Shown piece after piece: positions 56,250 through 64,000 of a stretch of DNA of 64,000 nucleotides. Position numbers and translations under genes: made by a program. Every line of letters starts with the position of its first letter. Within the stretch, counting starts at the first letter, position 1. The notes below the pieces were generated by a model. The model saw only the letters and a list, made by a program, of their open reading frames with translations, did no database searches and had not been told where the DNA came from. Origin of the DNA: Nocardioides phosphati (GTDB lineage Bacteria > Actinomycetota > Actinomycetes > Propionibacteriales > Nocardioidaceae). The stretch spans positions 69,668 through 133,667 of the forward strand of contig NZ_BMNI01000003.1 of NCBI RefSeq assembly GCF_014646375.1, read 5' to 3'.

Positions 56250-56726
56250 TCAGGCCTCGGGGGAGCCGAGGTAGCAGAGCATCGTCGAGCCCGAGTCGGG
56301 GTCACAGCAGCTGAAGCCGTGGCGCTCGTAGAACCGCCGCGCGTCGGCGTCGTCGGCGTCGACGTTGATCAGGATCTCGAGCGCGTCCCGCCGGCTCGCC
56401 TCGACCCGAAGGGCGCGGAGCATCGCCGCGCCGGCCCCCTGCGACCGGGCCTCGGGGCGGACGTACAGCTCCTCGAGCTGCGCGAGCGGCCCATCGGCGT
56501 ACGGCGTGGGCCGGAAGGTGACCAGCGCGAAGCCGACGGGGTCACCGGCCGGGGCGTCGGTTCCGGCGAGGAGGGCGAGCACGTCGTCGCGCGCGAGCAG
56601 CAGCCGGAAGCGCCGGACGAACGCCTCCGGATCCTGCCCCTCCGCGTCGAACTCGGCGTTGAAGTCCGCGAGCATCCGGCCGAGGACGGCGGCGTCGTCG
56701 GTGGTCGCTGCGCGCACCTGGTGCAT
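56250..56726 (-). CDS. GNAT-family N-acetyltransferase
   Basis: This 158-residue protein has the GNAT fold with acetyl-CoA loop RPEARSQGAGAAMLRAL and the C-terminal YERHGFSCCD. The substrate is not evident. Its ATG at 56726 lies 112 bases from the divergent FMN-binding protein gene. Confidence 0.9.
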   Translation of the reverse strand: MHQVRAATTDDAAVLGRMLADFNAEFDAEGQDPEAFVRRFRLLLARDDVLALLAGTDAPAGDPVGFALVTFRPTPYADGPLAQLEELYVRPEARSQGAGAAMLRALRVEASRRDALEILINVDADDADARRFYERHGFSCCDPDSGSTMLCYLGSPEA

Positions 56727-56838
56727 GGACCGAGTGTGCCTGCGAAAACGGTTCGGACCGGTCAGGCACGGTGAACTACCGTGCGCTCCGTACGCCGGCT
56801 ACCCGGCCCGCGCACGGACGCATGGAGGGAATGCCGCG

Positions 56839-57513
56839 ATGCTGGTCCACCCCTGGGACGCGACCCTCGGCGCCGCAGAGTGGCGGGCCTGGCTCGCCGG
56901 CCGCGAGCGCTTCGGACTCCTCGCGGTGAACAACAGCGACCGCGCGCAGGCGCCGATCACCGTGCCCACGCACTTCACCGTCGACGCCGACGAGCTGCTG
57001 CTCCACCTTGCGCGGCCCAACCCGGTCTGGCCCCACCTGGAGGCGAGCGCCGAGGTCCGGCTCACCGTCATCGGTGACTACGCCTTCGTGCCGGGCTTCT
57101 GGCGGGCGCCCGAGGACGTGCCCGAGACCGACGGCGTGCCGACCAGCTACTACTCCTCGGTGCAGTTCGTCTGCCGGCCGGTCGTCATCGACGACCCCGA
57201 CGCGAAGGCCCGCATCCTCACCGCGCAGCTCGCCGACCTCCAGCCTGAGGGGCGGCACGCGTCGGTGGCGGCCGGGGACGCGCCGTACGGGCGGATGCTG
57301 GCCGGGATCCGCGGCCTCCGGCTGGTACCGGTGCGGGTCGAGGCGAAGTTCAAGTACGACGACCAGAAGCCGACCGCCCTGCGCGAGCGGGTCGCCGGGC
57401 GGCTGGAGGAGCGGGGCCGCGGCCTCGACCGGCAGGCCGCCGCGCAGCAACGGCGTCGGTTGGCCGAGGCGGGCGACTGGCAGGAGCGGCGCGCACGGGA
57501 GTCGGGGTCGTGA
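56839..57513 (+). CDS. PaiB-like FMN-binding negative regulator
   Basis: This 224-residue split-barrel protein has HPWDATLGAAEWRAWLAG near the start, THFTVDADELLLHLARPNP and the C-terminal KFKYDDQKP, the features of the PaiB family (FMN-binding, negative effect on protease and sporulation genes in Bacillus). It is more likely a flavin- or heme-binding protein than a direct DNA binder. GGAGGGA precedes the ATG. It overlaps the EamA gene by four bases. Confidence 0.85.
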   Translation: MLVHPWDATLGAAEWRAWLAGRERFGLLAVNNSDRAQAPITVPTHFTVDADELLLHLARPNPVWPHLEASAEVRLTVIGDYAFVPGFWRAPEDVPETDGVPTSYYSSVQFVCRPVVIDDPDAKARILTAQLADLQPEGRHASVAAGDAPYGRMLAGIRGLRLVPVRVEAKFKYDDQKPTALRERVAGRLEERGRGLDRQAAAQQRRRLAEAGDWQERRARESGS

Positions 57514-58385
57514 CCACCCGCGCTCCCGTCCCGGCGTGGGGGCTCGCGGTCGGTGCGATGGCCTCGGTCCAGCTGGCCTCCGCACTCGCGGTGCCGATGA
57601 TCGACGAGGTCGGCGCGCCGGTCACGGCGTGGCTTCGGCTGACCTTCGGCGCGCTGGTGTTCCTGGCGATCCAGCGGCCACCGCTGCGCTCGCTGCGCCG
57701 GGGAGATATCCCGGTCGTGGTGGCGCTGGGCATCGCGACGGCGCTGATGACGATGGCCTTCCTCGAGGCGCTCGGCCGGATCCCGCTCGGCACGACCGTC
57801 GCCATCGAGTTCCTCGGCCCGCTCACGGTCGCCGCCGCGCGTAGCCCGCGCCGGCGGGCCCTCGTCTGGCCGGGCCTCGCGCTCGCCGGCGTGGTGCTGA
57901 TGACCGAGCCGTGGCAGGGCGACGTCGACCTGCCCGGCGTGGCCTTCGCGGCGCTCGCCGGCGTCGGCTGGGGCCTCTACATTCTCCTCACGCAGAAGGT
58001 CGGTGACCGGCTCACGGGCATCGGCTCGCTCTCGATGACGGTGCCGATCGCCGCCGTGGCCGCGGCGTTCGTCGGCGTACCGCAGGCTGCCGGGCACCTG
58101 ACGCCCGCCCTGCTCGGTGAGGCTGCGCTGCTCGCCCTGCTCATGCCGGTGCTGCCGTTCGTGCTCGAGCTGCTCGCGCTGCGCCGGATGACCCACACCG
58201 CGTTCGGCACGCTGATGGCGCTCGAACCCGCAATAGGCCTGGCGTACGGCGCGGTGCTGCTCAGCCAGACGCCGTCGGTGGGCCAGCTGATCGGCATCAC
58301 CCTCGTCGTTGTCGCCGGTGCGGCGTCGCAGCGCGGTGGGCGCCGCCAGGTCGAGTCACCGATCAGCGACCTGCAGCCGGCGTGA
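57510..58385 (+). CDS. EamA-family transporter (RhtA-like exporter)
   Basis: This 291-residue protein has ten predicted membrane helices in two EamA repeats, with SALAVPMIDEVGAPVTAWLR and FGTLMALEPAIGLAYG. Relatives such as RhtA export threonine or homoserine. The GTG overlaps the PaiB-like stop, and its stop overlaps the P-loop kinase start, so three genes are translated as a chain. Confidence 0.88.
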   Translation: MTTRAPVPAWGLAVGAMASVQLASALAVPMIDEVGAPVTAWLRLTFGALVFLAIQRPPLRSLRRGDIPVVVALGIATALMTMAFLEALGRIPLGTTVAIEFLGPLTVAAARSPRRRALVWPGLALAGVVLMTEPWQGDVDLPGVAFAALAGVGWGLYILLTQKVGDRLTGIGSLSMTVPIAAVAAAFVGVPQAAGHLTPALLGEAALLALLMPVLPFVLELLALRRMTHTAFGTLMALEPAIGLAYGAVLLSQTPSVGQLIGITLVVVAGAASQRGGRRQVESPISDLQPA

Positions 58386-58870
58386 TGGCAGTGGGCGGCA
58401 GAGGACGACCGCGCGTCGTGATGATGTGCGGCCCCGGCGGTGCCGGCAAGACCACCCACGCGAAGGGCCTGGAGCGCGAGGGCTGGACGCGTCTGTCGTT
58501 CGAGCTGGAGTACTGGGAGCGGGGGATCACCACGATGCCGTCGCCCGACACGGTCGCGGAGGTAGCGGCCGACCTGAAGGCACGCCTGCTGCGCCACGTC
58601 GCGGCAGGCGACGACGTCGTCCTCGACTTCGGCTTCTGGTTCCTGCGTCAACGCGACGAGTACCGCGCCCTGCTCGCACCCCACGGCGTCGTGCCGGAGA
58701 CGGTCTACGTCGCCACGAGCCTCGAGACCATCCTGAGCCGGATCAGCCAGCGCCACGGCCGGTACGCCGACGACTGGCCGCTCACCGAGCAGGCCGCGAC
58801 GGAGTACTTTGCGCGGTTCGAGCCGCCGACGCCGGAGGAAGGCCCGCTCCGCGTGGTCGGCCAGGCGTGA
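58385..58870 (+). CDS. P-loop ATP-binding protein (AAA_33/zeta-like kinase)
   Basis: This 161-residue protein has Walker A GPGGAGKTT at about residues 17-25 and DDVVLDFGFW as Walker B-like, in the small nucleoside-kinase/zeta-toxin fold. Such proteins phosphorylate small molecules or antibiotics. The ATG at 58385 overlaps the EamA stop (TGATG). No antitoxin is next to it, which argues against a zeta toxin pair. Confidence 0.8.
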   Translation: MAVGGRGRPRVVMMCGPGGAGKTTHAKGLEREGWTRLSFELEYWERGITTMPSPDTVAEVAADLKARLLRHVAAGDDVVLDFGFWFLRQRDEYRALLAPHGVVPETVYVATSLETILSRISQRHGRYADDWPLTEQAATEYFARFEPPTPEEGPLRVVGQA

Positions 58871-58931
58871 TGTCCCGGCTGATGCCCAGAGGTGATGTTC
58901 GGGCAGGCGCTTCCGGCGTGCTTCCTGCGCG

Positions 58932-60215
58932 TCAGCAGCGCCGGTGCAGCTGGTAGCCGCTCGGTGTCTCCGTGAGGTCGAAGCGGGGGTCGTCGACGTA
59001 GTGGTGGTGGCGTGGGCAGAGGGGTATGCCGTTGGTGAGCTCCGTCTTGCCGCCGGACGACCAGGGCCTGAGGTGGTGGATCTCGCACCAGGGTCCGGGG
59101 ACGTCGCAGCCGTCAATCGCGCAGCTCTTCCACTGCAGGCCGATGGCCTTGCGTTGAGCAGGGGTGAAGAAGCGGCGGGTGCGGCCGAGGTCGAGGACCT
59201 CGGAGTCGCCGCCGAGGACGGCGGGGATGATCTGGGCTTGGCAGGCTAGGCGGCGGACCTCGCCGGGGGTGAGCTTGCTCTGGTCGCCGGTGGTCGCCCA
59301 GCCGAGGCCTTCGCGGAGCTTGTCGAGGTCCATCGTGACGATCACGGTGGTCGCGGCTCCGCCGTGGGCGGGCATCCTGGTGGGGTCGGCGGCCTCGAGG
59401 AACGCACAGAACGCCTCGCCGCGGACCCGGTCGCCCGTAAGCCTCTTGCCGGTGACGGGGTCGAGGTAGGGCGACGGCTCCTCGCTCTCGCCAGTCGTGC
59501 TGTCGGTTGCTGCGTCATGGCGGGGTGAGGAGAAGGCGTTGAGGTAGGTCCTCAACCGCTCCGCCGCCGCGTCGGGGATGACGCCGGTGAGCCGGCTGGT
59601 GCCGTCGCCGCGGGAGCGGATGGACAGGCGGGTGGCTTCGTCGGCCTTGCGGAGCTCGGCTTCGAGGCGGGCTTGCTCGTGGGCCTCGTAGGTGTCGGGG
59701 TCGACCACCTCGAGGACAGCGGCACCGAGCCGCTTCAGCTCGCGCACGTCGTGGTCGGCGGCCAACTGCAGGAGGTGGTCTTCGGCCTGCTCCCGCACCG
59801 CTGTGGAGACGTCCGGACCCAACGCGTCCAACGTCGCGGTGATCGCCGCCGCACGCGTGGGTGAGAGGTCGCCGTCGCGCATCGCTTCGCGCACCCGACG
59901 CCAACGCACTGCCGCCTCAGCGAGGCGCTGCAGCCGACCTCCCTCGGACGGCTCGACCTGGGCTTGTGCGGCGAGCCAGGACCCACCGGTCGTGCAGGCG
60001 TCGTTGTCAGCCACGTCGGCAGCGACGGCGAGGGTGTCGACGAGCAGGCCGTCGACCTGGGCGCGGACGTGCACGAGCTCGCGCAGGAGCTCAGCCTTCT
60101 CGGGCAGGGAGAGGAAGGTGGGGTCGAGATCCCGCACCTTCGTCAGCTGCATGTCCACCGCGTGCACCGCCTGCAACAGCAGCGGCTCTGGGGTGGACGA
60201 CGAGAGTTGGTCCAT
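58932..60215 (-). CDS. DUF222/HNH endonuclease (13E12 repeat type)
   Basis: This 427-residue protein has an N-terminal DUF222 helical domain (LVHVRAQVDGLLVDTLAVAA, LSPTRAAAITATLDAL) and a C-terminal HNH nuclease motif: CDVPGPWCEIHHLRPWSSGG, then LTNGIPLCPRHHHYVDD with the zinc Cys pair. 13E12 proteins are numerous and mobile-looking in actinobacteria. The ATG at 60215 follows a palindrome that matches the LexA box. Confidence 0.92.
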   Translation of the reverse strand: MDQLSSSTPEPLLLQAVHAVDMQLTKVRDLDPTFLSLPEKAELLRELVHVRAQVDGLLVDTLAVAADVADNDACTTGGSWLAAQAQVEPSEGGRLQRLAEAAVRWRRVREAMRDGDLSPTRAAAITATLDALGPDVSTAVREQAEDHLLQLAADHDVRELKRLGAAVLEVVDPDTYEAHEQARLEAELRKADEATRLSIRSRGDGTSRLTGVIPDAAAERLRTYLNAFSSPRHDAATDSTTGESEEPSPYLDPVTGKRLTGDRVRGEAFCAFLEAADPTRMPAHGGAATTVIVTMDLDKLREGLGWATTGDQSKLTPGEVRRLACQAQIIPAVLGGDSEVLDLGRTRRFFTPAQRKAIGLQWKSCAIDGCDVPGPWCEIHHLRPWSSGGKTELTNGIPLCPRHHHYVDDPRFDLTETPSGYQLHRRC

Positions 60216-60228
60216 GCCTCCATTGTCT

Positions 60229-60244
60229 GCGAACACATGTTCGA
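60229..60244. promoter_or_regulatory. SOS (LexA) box upstream of the HNH gene
   Basis: GCGAACACATGTTCGA matches the actinobacterial LexA consensus TCGAAC-N4-GTTCGA at every fixed base but the first. It lies 14 bases before the ATG. Several 13E12 genes of Mycobacterium are known SOS genes. Confidence 0.75.
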
Positions 60245-60476
60245 ACGTCAACCCTCCGTCCACACGTTTGCGCAGGTCAGAGCCGCTTTTGCTGTGGATG
60301 AAAACCGGGCCGGCCTCACCATGTGGACGCCGGCTGTGCACGAAAGCCGGGCTGCCAGGAAGGGCGCGGGCCGCACGAGGTGCCCGCCCGGACGAGCCGC
60401 GGCCGACCCGGCGTCCTGACTGACCCGGCCCACGGGCGCACCCGGGCCGCCCACCGGCCCAGGCGACCGGCCGGCG

Positions 60477-61241
60477 TCAGTCGCGGAAGTCCGGGGCGAT
60501 CCGCTCGGCCTGGCGCAGCAGCGCACCCCACGCCAGCTCGAGTGCCTGGTCGTCGACGAAGTCGTCACCCTCGGTGTCCTCGCCCGCGAGCTGGGCCGCG
60601 GTCCGCATGGCCAGCGACTCCGACGGCAGCACCAGCTCGGAGCCACCCGCGAGGGCGTCGACCTGGATCTGGCAGGCCTTGTCGAGGTTGATCATCCGCA
60701 GCAGGGCCTCGCCCGGCGTACGACCGACGGTGAGGAGGCCGTGGTTGCGCAGGATCATCACGTCGTTGTCTCCCATGTCGTGGACGAGCCGCTTCTGCTC
60801 GTCGAGCGAGAGGGCGACGCCCTCGTAGTCGTGGTACGCCGTGCGGCCGTGGAACTCCATGCTGATCTGGTTGAGCGGCAGCAACCCGTGGGCCTGGGCG
60901 GCGACCGCGCAGCCGGCCCGCGTGTGGGTGTGGAGGATGCACTGGGCGTCCTCGCGCGCGGCGTGGATCGCGCTGTGGATGACGAAGCCGGCGGGGTTGA
61001 CCGGGTACGGCGACTCCTCGACCTTGTTGCCGGCGAGGTCGATCTTCACGAGCGAGGAGGCAGTGATCTCGTCGAAGAGGAGGCCGTAGGGGTTGATCAG
61101 GAAGTGGTGGTCCGGCCCCGGCAGCCGCAGCGAGATGTGCGTGAAGATCAGGTCGGTCAGCCGGTAGTGCGCGACGAGGCGGTAGACGGCGGCCAGCTGC
61201 TCGCGGAGCTCGCGCTCGGTGGCGATCTCGGTGGTCTCCAT
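60477..61241 (-). CDS. Class II aldolase/adducin family protein
   Basis: This 254-residue protein has a zinc site with His104 and His106 in CILHTHTRAG and a third His in LRNHGLLTVG, with the Glu region in SMEFHGRTAYHDYEG. Members cleave or isomerise sugar phosphates, or act on other carbonyls. It is followed 27 bases away by the hydroxyacid dehydrogenase gene transcribed into it, so the two may act on one hydroxy or keto acid. The specific substrate is unknown. Confidence 0.9.
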   Translation of the reverse strand: METTEIATERELREQLAAVYRLVAHYRLTDLIFTHISLRLPGPDHHFLINPYGLLFDEITASSLVKIDLAGNKVEESPYPVNPAGFVIHSAIHAAREDAQCILHTHTRAGCAVAAQAHGLLPLNQISMEFHGRTAYHDYEGVALSLDEQKRLVHDMGDNDVMILRNHGLLTVGRTPGEALLRMINLDKACQIQVDALAGGSELVLPSESLAMRTAAQLAGEDTEGDDFVDDQALELAWGALLRQAERIAPDFRD

Positions 61242-61268
61242 GGGGTCTCCTCGGGTCGGATGGAACGG

Positions 61269-62228
61269 TCAGGGAAGGACGGGGTGCGTCACCGCGCCGG
61301 TCTGCAGCCAGGCGATGACGTTGGCGGCCTGCTCGACGACGTAGGCCAGCTCGGACTCCGCGGAGAGCCAGGCCGTGTGCGGGGTCAGCAGGATGTCGTC
61401 GCGGGCCACGAGCGGATGGCCGGGCGCAGCCGGCTCCTTGTCCAGGACGTCGAGAGCCGCGCCCGCGAGGTGCCCGGAGTCGAGCGCCCGCGCGACGGCG
61501 GCCGGGTCGACCAGGCCGCCGCGGGCGACGTTGACGAGCCAGGATCCCGGCCGCATCGCGGCGAGGAATGCGTCGTCGACGATCCCCTGCGTCTCGTCGT
61601 CGAGCGGCAGGTGCAGCGAGACGACGTCGGAGGTCGCGAGCAGCTCGTGCAGGTCCGCGACAGGGGTCGCTCCGGCCAGGGGACGACCGCTCCGCGACCA
61701 GCTGCGAAGGGCGGCGACGTGCCCGCCGGCCAGCCCGGCGTACGCCGCGGCGGTGCGGCCGGTGCCGACGATGCCGACCTCGAGCCCGGACAGCCGACGG
61801 GGGATCGCGCGCGGCCGCGACGCCCACGTCGAGGCCGAGCGTGAGGCCCGGTCGAAGAACGGCAGCTGCCGGACCGCCGCGAGCGTGAGCGCCCACGCGT
61901 GGACGGCCACCTCCTCGGTCGCGACCGGCGGGAGGTGGGCGACCTGGACGCCGGCCCGCGCGCACGCCGCGACGTCGACGTTGTCGTGACCCTGTGAGAT
62001 CAGGGAGACCACCCGCAAGCCTGGCAGCGCACGCAGCACCGCCTCGTCCACGCGGCCGTAGCCGACCAGCAGCGCTACCGCGTCACCCGCCGCGGCGGCG
62101 AGCTCCGCGGGGTCGTCCGACCCGGCCTGCACGACCCGGAAGCCGGCGGCCTCGAGTGCCGCGACACCAGCCGCTACGTGGTCGTCGAGTGCGGCGTAGA
62201 CCGCGACCGGCGCGTCCGCCACCGTCAC
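61269..62228 (-). CDS. D-2-hydroxyacid dehydrogenase
   Basis: This 319-residue NAD-dependent enzyme has the Rossmann motif EVGIVGTGRTAAAYA and the catalytic residues Arg in VNVARGGLVD, Glu in DVLDKEPAA and His in LLTPHTAWLS. It reduces 2-keto acids or the reverse. The GTG start overlaps the acid phosphatase stop (GTGA), so it is co-translated. Confidence 0.9.
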   Translation of the reverse strand: MTVADAPVAVYAALDDHVAAGVAALEAAGFRVVQAGSDDPAELAAAAGDAVALLVGYGRVDEAVLRALPGLRVVSLISQGHDNVDVAACARAGVQVAHLPPVATEEVAVHAWALTLAAVRQLPFFDRASRSASTWASRPRAIPRRLSGLEVGIVGTGRTAAAYAGLAGGHVAALRSWSRSGRPLAGATPVADLHELLATSDVVSLHLPLDDETQGIVDDAFLAAMRPGSWLVNVARGGLVDPAAVARALDSGHLAGAALDVLDKEPAAPGHPLVARDDILLTPHTAWLSAESELAYVVEQAANVIAWLQTGAVTHPVLP

Positions 62229-63070
62229 GGCACCTGGTTGAGGGCCGCCTGCAGCATGCGCTCCCGGTACGCCGGGGTGTCAGCCGGCTCGCTCTCGCCG
62301 AAGATCGCGCCGACCCAGTGGCCGTCGGTGTTGTTGGGGAAGAGGATGAACCTCCGGCCGAACTCCTCGGCGTCCTCGCCGGCGAGCACCTTCCGCTGCG
62401 CCACGGACTTCACGTAGTACGTGCGGCGGAAGTCGTTGAGGTTGTCGCCGAGGTAGGCGATCACCTCGTGGGTCTCCGCGATCGCCTTCTGCGCAGGCTC
62501 CTTGTTGGAGGACTCGCGCAGGAAGGTGCAGTGCGCGTCGTCGGCGTACGCGAGGCCGACGTGGGCCAGGTTCCCGACGCCGTACCTCTGGGTGTCCGGG
62601 CCCTGGTCGCGCGAGGAGACGTAGAAGACCTCGACGCCCCTGGACTCCGCGTAGCGGGTGAACTCGACCGCGCCGGCGGTCGCGGTCGGGCCGTTCTCGA
62701 TGACCCACTTGTCCCAGAGGGCGTCGTCGAAGGCCTGCTTGCCGGCCGCGACCAGCCGCACCCAGTAGGTGTCGGCGGAGAGCACCGTGTCGTCGACGTC
62801 GCAGATCACCGCGAGCGGCTTGTCGCCACGCCGGGTCTGGCCGCGACCACGGAGCACGGCGTCGATGCGGTCGCGGGCGATGTTGAAGCCCTGCCGGTAG
62901 AGCATGTCGCGCTCGGCAGCGGTCTCACGCCACGCGACGGCCGCGCTGAGGATGTTCTGGATGTCGTCGGCCGGGGCCGCGGCGGCCCGCCCGGCTCCGG
63001 AGAGCAGGAGCGAACCGCCGGCGATGCCGGTCGCGCCGGTCAGGAGTGAACGGCGGGCGAGGTCGGACAT
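62225..63070 (-). CDS. Exported acid phosphatase (HAD, lipoprotein e(P4)-like)
   Basis: This 281-residue protein has a twin-arginine signal (ARRSLLTGATGIAGGSLLLS) with cleavage near residue 32, then the class C acid phosphatase motifs: nucleophile Asp91 and Asp93 in DVDDTVLS, and SSRDQGP and AYLGDNLND. It probably removes phosphate from nucleotides or other esters outside the cell. Its stop overlaps the hydroxyacid dehydrogenase start. Confidence 0.9.
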   Translation of the reverse strand: MSDLARRSLLTGATGIAGGSLLLSGAGRAAAAPADDIQNILSAAVAWRETAAERDMLYRQGFNIARDRIDAVLRGRGQTRRGDKPLAVICDVDDTVLSADTYWVRLVAAGKQAFDDALWDKWVIENGPTATAGAVEFTRYAESRGVEVFYVSSRDQGPDTQRYGVGNLAHVGLAYADDAHCTFLRESSNKEPAQKAIAETHEVIAYLGDNLNDFRRTYYVKSVAQRKVLAGEDAEEFGRRFILFPNNTDGHWVGAIFGESEPADTPAYRERMLQAALNQVP

Positions 63071-63094
63071 GGGGTCCCTTTCGGGGAGCGGGGC

Positions 63095-63859
63095 TCAGAG
63101 CACCTTGGAGAGGAAGGACTTCGTGCGGTCGTGCTGCGGTGCGTCGATGACCTCGGCGGGCGAGCCGGCCTCCACGACCACGCCGCCGTCCATGAAGACG
63201 ACCGTGTCGGCGACCTCGCGGGCGAAGCCGATCTCGTGGGTGACCACGATCATCGTCATGCCCTCCCTGGCCAGGTCCTTCATGACGTCGAGGACCTCGC
63301 CGACCAGCTCGGGGTCGAGCGCGGAGGTGGGCTCGTCGAAGAGCATCAGCTTCGGCTTCATCGCCAGCGCGCGGGCGATCGCGACGCGCTGCTGCTGGCC
63401 ACCCGAGAGCTGGCCGGGGTAGTTGTCCACGCGCTCGGCCAGGCCCACGCGGTCGAGCAGCCTGAGGGCCTGCTCGCGCGCCTCCGCCTTGCCGACACCG
63501 CGGATCTTGACGGGCGCCTGCATGACGTTCTCCAGCGCCGTCAGGTGCGGGAAGAGGTTGAACCGCTGGAAGACCATGCCGATGTCGCGGCGCTGGGCGG
63601 CGATCTCCTTCGGCTTCATCTCGTGCAGCTTGTCGCCCACCTCGCGGTAGCCGATCAGCGCGCCGTCGACCGAGAGCCGGCCGGCGCTGACCTGCTCGAG
63701 GTGGTTGATGCAGCGCAGGAACGTCGACTTGCCGGAGCCCGACGGACCCAGCAGGCAGAAGACCTCGCCGTTCTTCACCTCGAGGTCGATGCCCTTGAGG
63801 ACCTCGACGTGGCCGAAGGACTTGTGGACGTTCTCGGCCTTGACCATGACGGCGCTCAT
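63095..63859 (-). CDS. Amino-acid ABC transporter ATP-binding protein
   Basis: This 254-residue ATPase has Walker [13 protein letters not shown]-loop [12 protein letters not shown], signature [15 protein letters not shown], Walker [14 protein letters not shown] and the His switch VVTHEIGFA, with HisP/GlnQ-type sequence. It powers polar amino-acid uptake with the permease gene whose stop overlaps its start. It lies 24 bases before the phosphatase gene. Confidence 0.95.
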   Translation of the reverse strand: MSAVMVKAENVHKSFGHVEVLKGIDLEVKNGEVFCLLGPSGSGKSTFLRCINHLEQVSAGRLSVDGALIGYREVGDKLHEMKPKEIAAQRRDIGMVFQRFNLFPHLTALENVMQAPVKIRGVGKAEAREQALRLLDRVGLAERVDNYPGQLSGGQQQRVAIARALAMKPKLMLFDEPTSALDPELVGEVLDVMKDLAREGMTMIVVTHEIGFAREVADTVVFMDGGVVVEAGSPAEVIDAPQHDRTKSFLSKVL

Positions 63860-64000
63860 GCGACGCCTCCTTGTGCGTTGCGCAGGAAGAAGAGACGGGT
63901 GATGCCGCCCGTGCGGGTGGTGACGGCGTGGCTGCCCTTGGCGTACTTCTTCTCCAGTCGGCTCTGGAGCGTCGAGAGGACCGTGGTCATCACGAGGTAC
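63856..64000 (-). CDS. Amino-acid ABC transporter permease, C-terminal end
   Basis: Only the last 47 or so residues are in the window. The minus-strand frame reads [20 protein letters not shown] and then a basic tail ending in RNAQGGVA, which is the last helix and tail of a HisM/GlnP-type permease. Its stop overlaps the ATP-binding subunit start (ATGA). Confidence 0.85.
   Translation of the reverse strand, partial: YLVMTTVLSTLQSRLEKKYAKGSHAVTTRTGGITRLFFLRNAQGGVA

Noticed and set aside
58385..58870. Zeta-toxin of a toxin-antitoxin pair
   Set aside because: The P-loop fold fits, but no small antitoxin gene is adjacent and it is translationally chained to a transporter gene.

Overview
The window is a piece of a high-GC actinobacterial chromosome that includes the replication-origin region. 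The gene order dnaA-dnaN-gnd-recF-dciA-gyrB-gyrA-DUF3566-tRNA-Ile/tRNA-Ala, with rpmH-rnpA-yidD-yidC-khpB-rsmG-parA-parB diverging from it, is the classic actinobacterial origin block. Very high GC, frequent GTG starts, a DLW-39 protein and perfect GTTTCACGTGAAAC parS sites fit Nocardioidaceae (Nocardioides-like). That placement is inferred from layout and codon use, not from a database match. No insertion sequence, prophage or CRISPR array was seen.

Layout. Bases 1-2.8 kb hold an HxlR regulator (cut by the window edge) divergent from a thiolase/thioesterase pair, then a DJ-1/PfpI protein. Bases 3-15 kb are the leftward replication block: two tRNAs, DUF3566, gyrA, gyrB, dciA, recF, gndA, dnaN and dnaA. 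Candidate origin sequence with DnaA boxes lies on both sides of dnaA. Bases 15.4-21.7 kb are the rightward block from rpmH to parB, including a 1.15-kb gene-free stretch with parS sites.

Bases 22-32.3 kb form a polyamine catabolism island: APC permease, TetR regulator, agmatine deiminase, N-carbamoylputrescine amidase, an Lrp regulator, a DUF6421/lyase pair, a putrescine-oxidase-like amine oxidase and an aminobutyraldehyde dehydrogenase. Three promoters in the island carry the same 17-bp palindrome of the form TTTGAA-N5-TTCAAA, placed 10-14 bases after the -10 element. This points to one repressor, probably the island's own TetR protein. The GABA produced can be finished by a second operon at 48-54 kb (gabT, glutamate dehydrogenase, gabD) beside a PucR-type regulator like GabR of Corynebacterium.

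Bases 32.4-33.4 kb hold a TetR/SMR efflux pair with two tandem palindromic operators. Bases 33.5-40.7 kb hold the most unusual locus: a plant-type fatty-acid alpha-dioxygenase, an acyl-CoA oxidase, a cytochrome P450 and an unrecognised 216-residue protein in one apparent operon, divergent from a PucR-family regulator. This looks like an oxylipin or fatty-acid-shortening system. Bases 40.8-48 kb hold a CynX-type transporter and a Tat-exported two-subunit molybdenum hydroxylase with its XdhC and MocA-like maturation factors and another PucR-family regulator.

Bases 54.3-64 kb are accessory genes: an HxlR regulator beside a short-chain dehydrogenase broken by an exact 47-bp tandem duplication, a secreted protein, acetyltransferase, PaiB-like and EamA proteins, a P-loop kinase, a DUF222/HNH nuclease with an SOS-box-like palindrome, a class II aldolase, a hydroxyacid dehydrogenase, an exported acid phosphatase and the end of an amino-acid ABC transporter.
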